This document shows positions 62,961-64,000 of a DNA stretch of 64,000 bases, in pieces. Location: contig CM076270.1 in assembly GCA_038380795.1 (NCBI GenBank), positions 16,403,001 to 16,467,000 of the forward strand, written 5' to 3'. This DNA is from Pyrocephalus nanus. Its lineage: Eukaryota; Chordata; Aves; Passeriformes; Tyrannidae. Made by a program: the position numbers and the translations under genes. Below the pieces are notes generated by a model, which worked only from the letters and a program-made list of their open reading frames with translations, did no database searches and was not told where the DNA came from. Within the stretch, counting starts at the first letter, position 1, and each line of letters opens with the position of its first letter.

Positions 62961-64000
62961 CCACTGGAGGGCTGGGAGATTTGGCATTTGTGCTAATGGG
63001 GGAACAGTCACTCCAACCGGGGAGGCTCCGAACAAACGGCTCAGGTGCGTTCACGGGGGAGCACGGGAAGGGACTGAGGAGCAGAGCTGGGGTCCAGCCC
63101 TGGGCAAGAGAAAGGAAGCGAGAACAGATGATGAAGGTGCTGCCTTGTGCCAGATTTTCAATTCATGGCCTATCTTAAGAGAAAGCACTGCTTGAGGTCA
63201 GCCAGAAATACATAGGAAGCAATTGAAAAGGATATTGTTGTCCAGTCTAACACATCAAACACAGAAGAGCTGCTACCCCTGCTTGTTTTCTAGACCACCA
63301 GTCACAACCCCAAACAAATGCAGGCCATGGCTTTAAACAGCACCTTAGAAACTCCACTTCAGTAGAAGTTAAAAGCTCTCCAAAGCTCTTTGCTACTTGC
63401 CAGGCATCCCACACCAACTGTGAGGGGCTCCCAAAAGACAAAGAAAAGTTGGCAGGACAGAAATAGGAGGAAGAATTCATCAATTACAAACAAGCTTGAC
63501 AGGTAAGTAGGAAAGGACTAACACAGACACCTCACTGTTGCCCACTTATTCACCCATTTTCAATTTTCTTTCACATCAAAAGAAACAGCACTAAGTAAAA
63601 GCTTCTCTACCAAATGCTGGCCATGCTTGTTTTCTCCCTTTGAAGACTGTTTGGATGTGTGTATGTTTAGGGAATAACAGTGGAAATTAAAAGTCAGTAT
63701 TACTGAAGGTATGAATTTAATTTTGATTTGCTGAACTATTTAACTAATTAATTCTTTTCTTATGGAAACCTGGGATTTTTCCTTATTTCATTTTTGATGT
63801 CAGATCAATTTCATTAGAAACTCCCAAGCACTTTACTGAGAATATTCCAGTTCTCCACATCAGTGAAAAAAAAAAATTATTTGGGCAATTTTATTCAAGA
63901 ACGACCCTTCAAACTACCAGGTTGTTCATTCACCCAGAACCACAGAGCACAGGAGAGTCCCAAAATGGAGGATGAACCTGCAGCCAGGAACAGTGCTAGG
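62961..64000. other. Noncoding sequence to the window end
   Basis: Frames of 91 codons (62903-63178, plus) and 78 codons (63247-63483, minus) have no motif. 63650-63880 is AT-rich with an A10 run near 63868. Nothing further was recognised. Confidence 0.55.

Noticed and set aside
1..64000. Enrichment of POU octamers (about six seen)
   Set aside because: From the rough base composition, three to four are expected by chance on two strands, so the excess is not convincing.
1..64000. CRISPR array, operon, integrated virus or LTR element
   Set aside because: No regularly spaced repeats, no dense coding, no paired long terminal repeats and no retroviral or phage-type frames were seen.

Overview
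This window looks like noncoding DNA from a bird genome, either intergenic or inside a large intron. I found no protein-coding gene, RNA gene, promoter or CpG island that I can support. The case for a bird is a well-preserved 3' end of a CR1 LINE of the avian type at 56971-57222, ending in an ATTCTGTG-like terminal octamer, plus a second, shorter CR1 tail at 37776-37811. The rest of the window is very poor in repeats, with no Alu, no L1 and no recognisable LTR element. CR1 also occurs in crocodilians and turtles, so the call of bird is an inference from both signs together. The long open frames (up to about 225 codons) occur on both strands, overlap each other, and show no family motif or splice context.

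Layout. 1-9 kb is unique sequence with a poly(A)-like mRNA-end signature near 3.9 kb, an inverted repeat with a heat-shock-type core near 6.46 kb, a SOX/octamer cluster near 7.1 kb and a hairpin near 8.85 kb. At 9.04-9.16 kb on the minus strand there is a short stretch that reads like an exon. 9.6-24 kb holds an AT-rich candidate conserved element (10.6-10.9 kb) and MIR-like ancient SINE relics at 9.63, 22.72 and 23.6 kb. 24-40 kb holds candidate regulatory blocks at 24.8, 29.0 and 34.7 kb, the CR1 tail at 37.8 kb and another MIR-like relic at 39.96 kb. 40-57 kb holds homopolymer tracts (T22 at 46.1 kb, C13 at 47.6 kb), a MIR-like relic at 48.2 kb, a homeodomain-rich block at 51.1 kb and an everted nuclear-receptor-type repeat at 55.75 kb. 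57-64 kb holds the CR1 end and a strong-looking regulatory candidate at 62.73-62.96 kb with SOX, homeodomain and PBX/MEIS-type motifs.

No operon, gene cluster or new biological system is visible. The window is best read as a gene-poor regulatory landscape. Its most useful leads are the candidate conserved noncoding elements, the set of old MIR-type relics, and the one exon-like stretch. All conservation statements are inference, because no alignment could be run.
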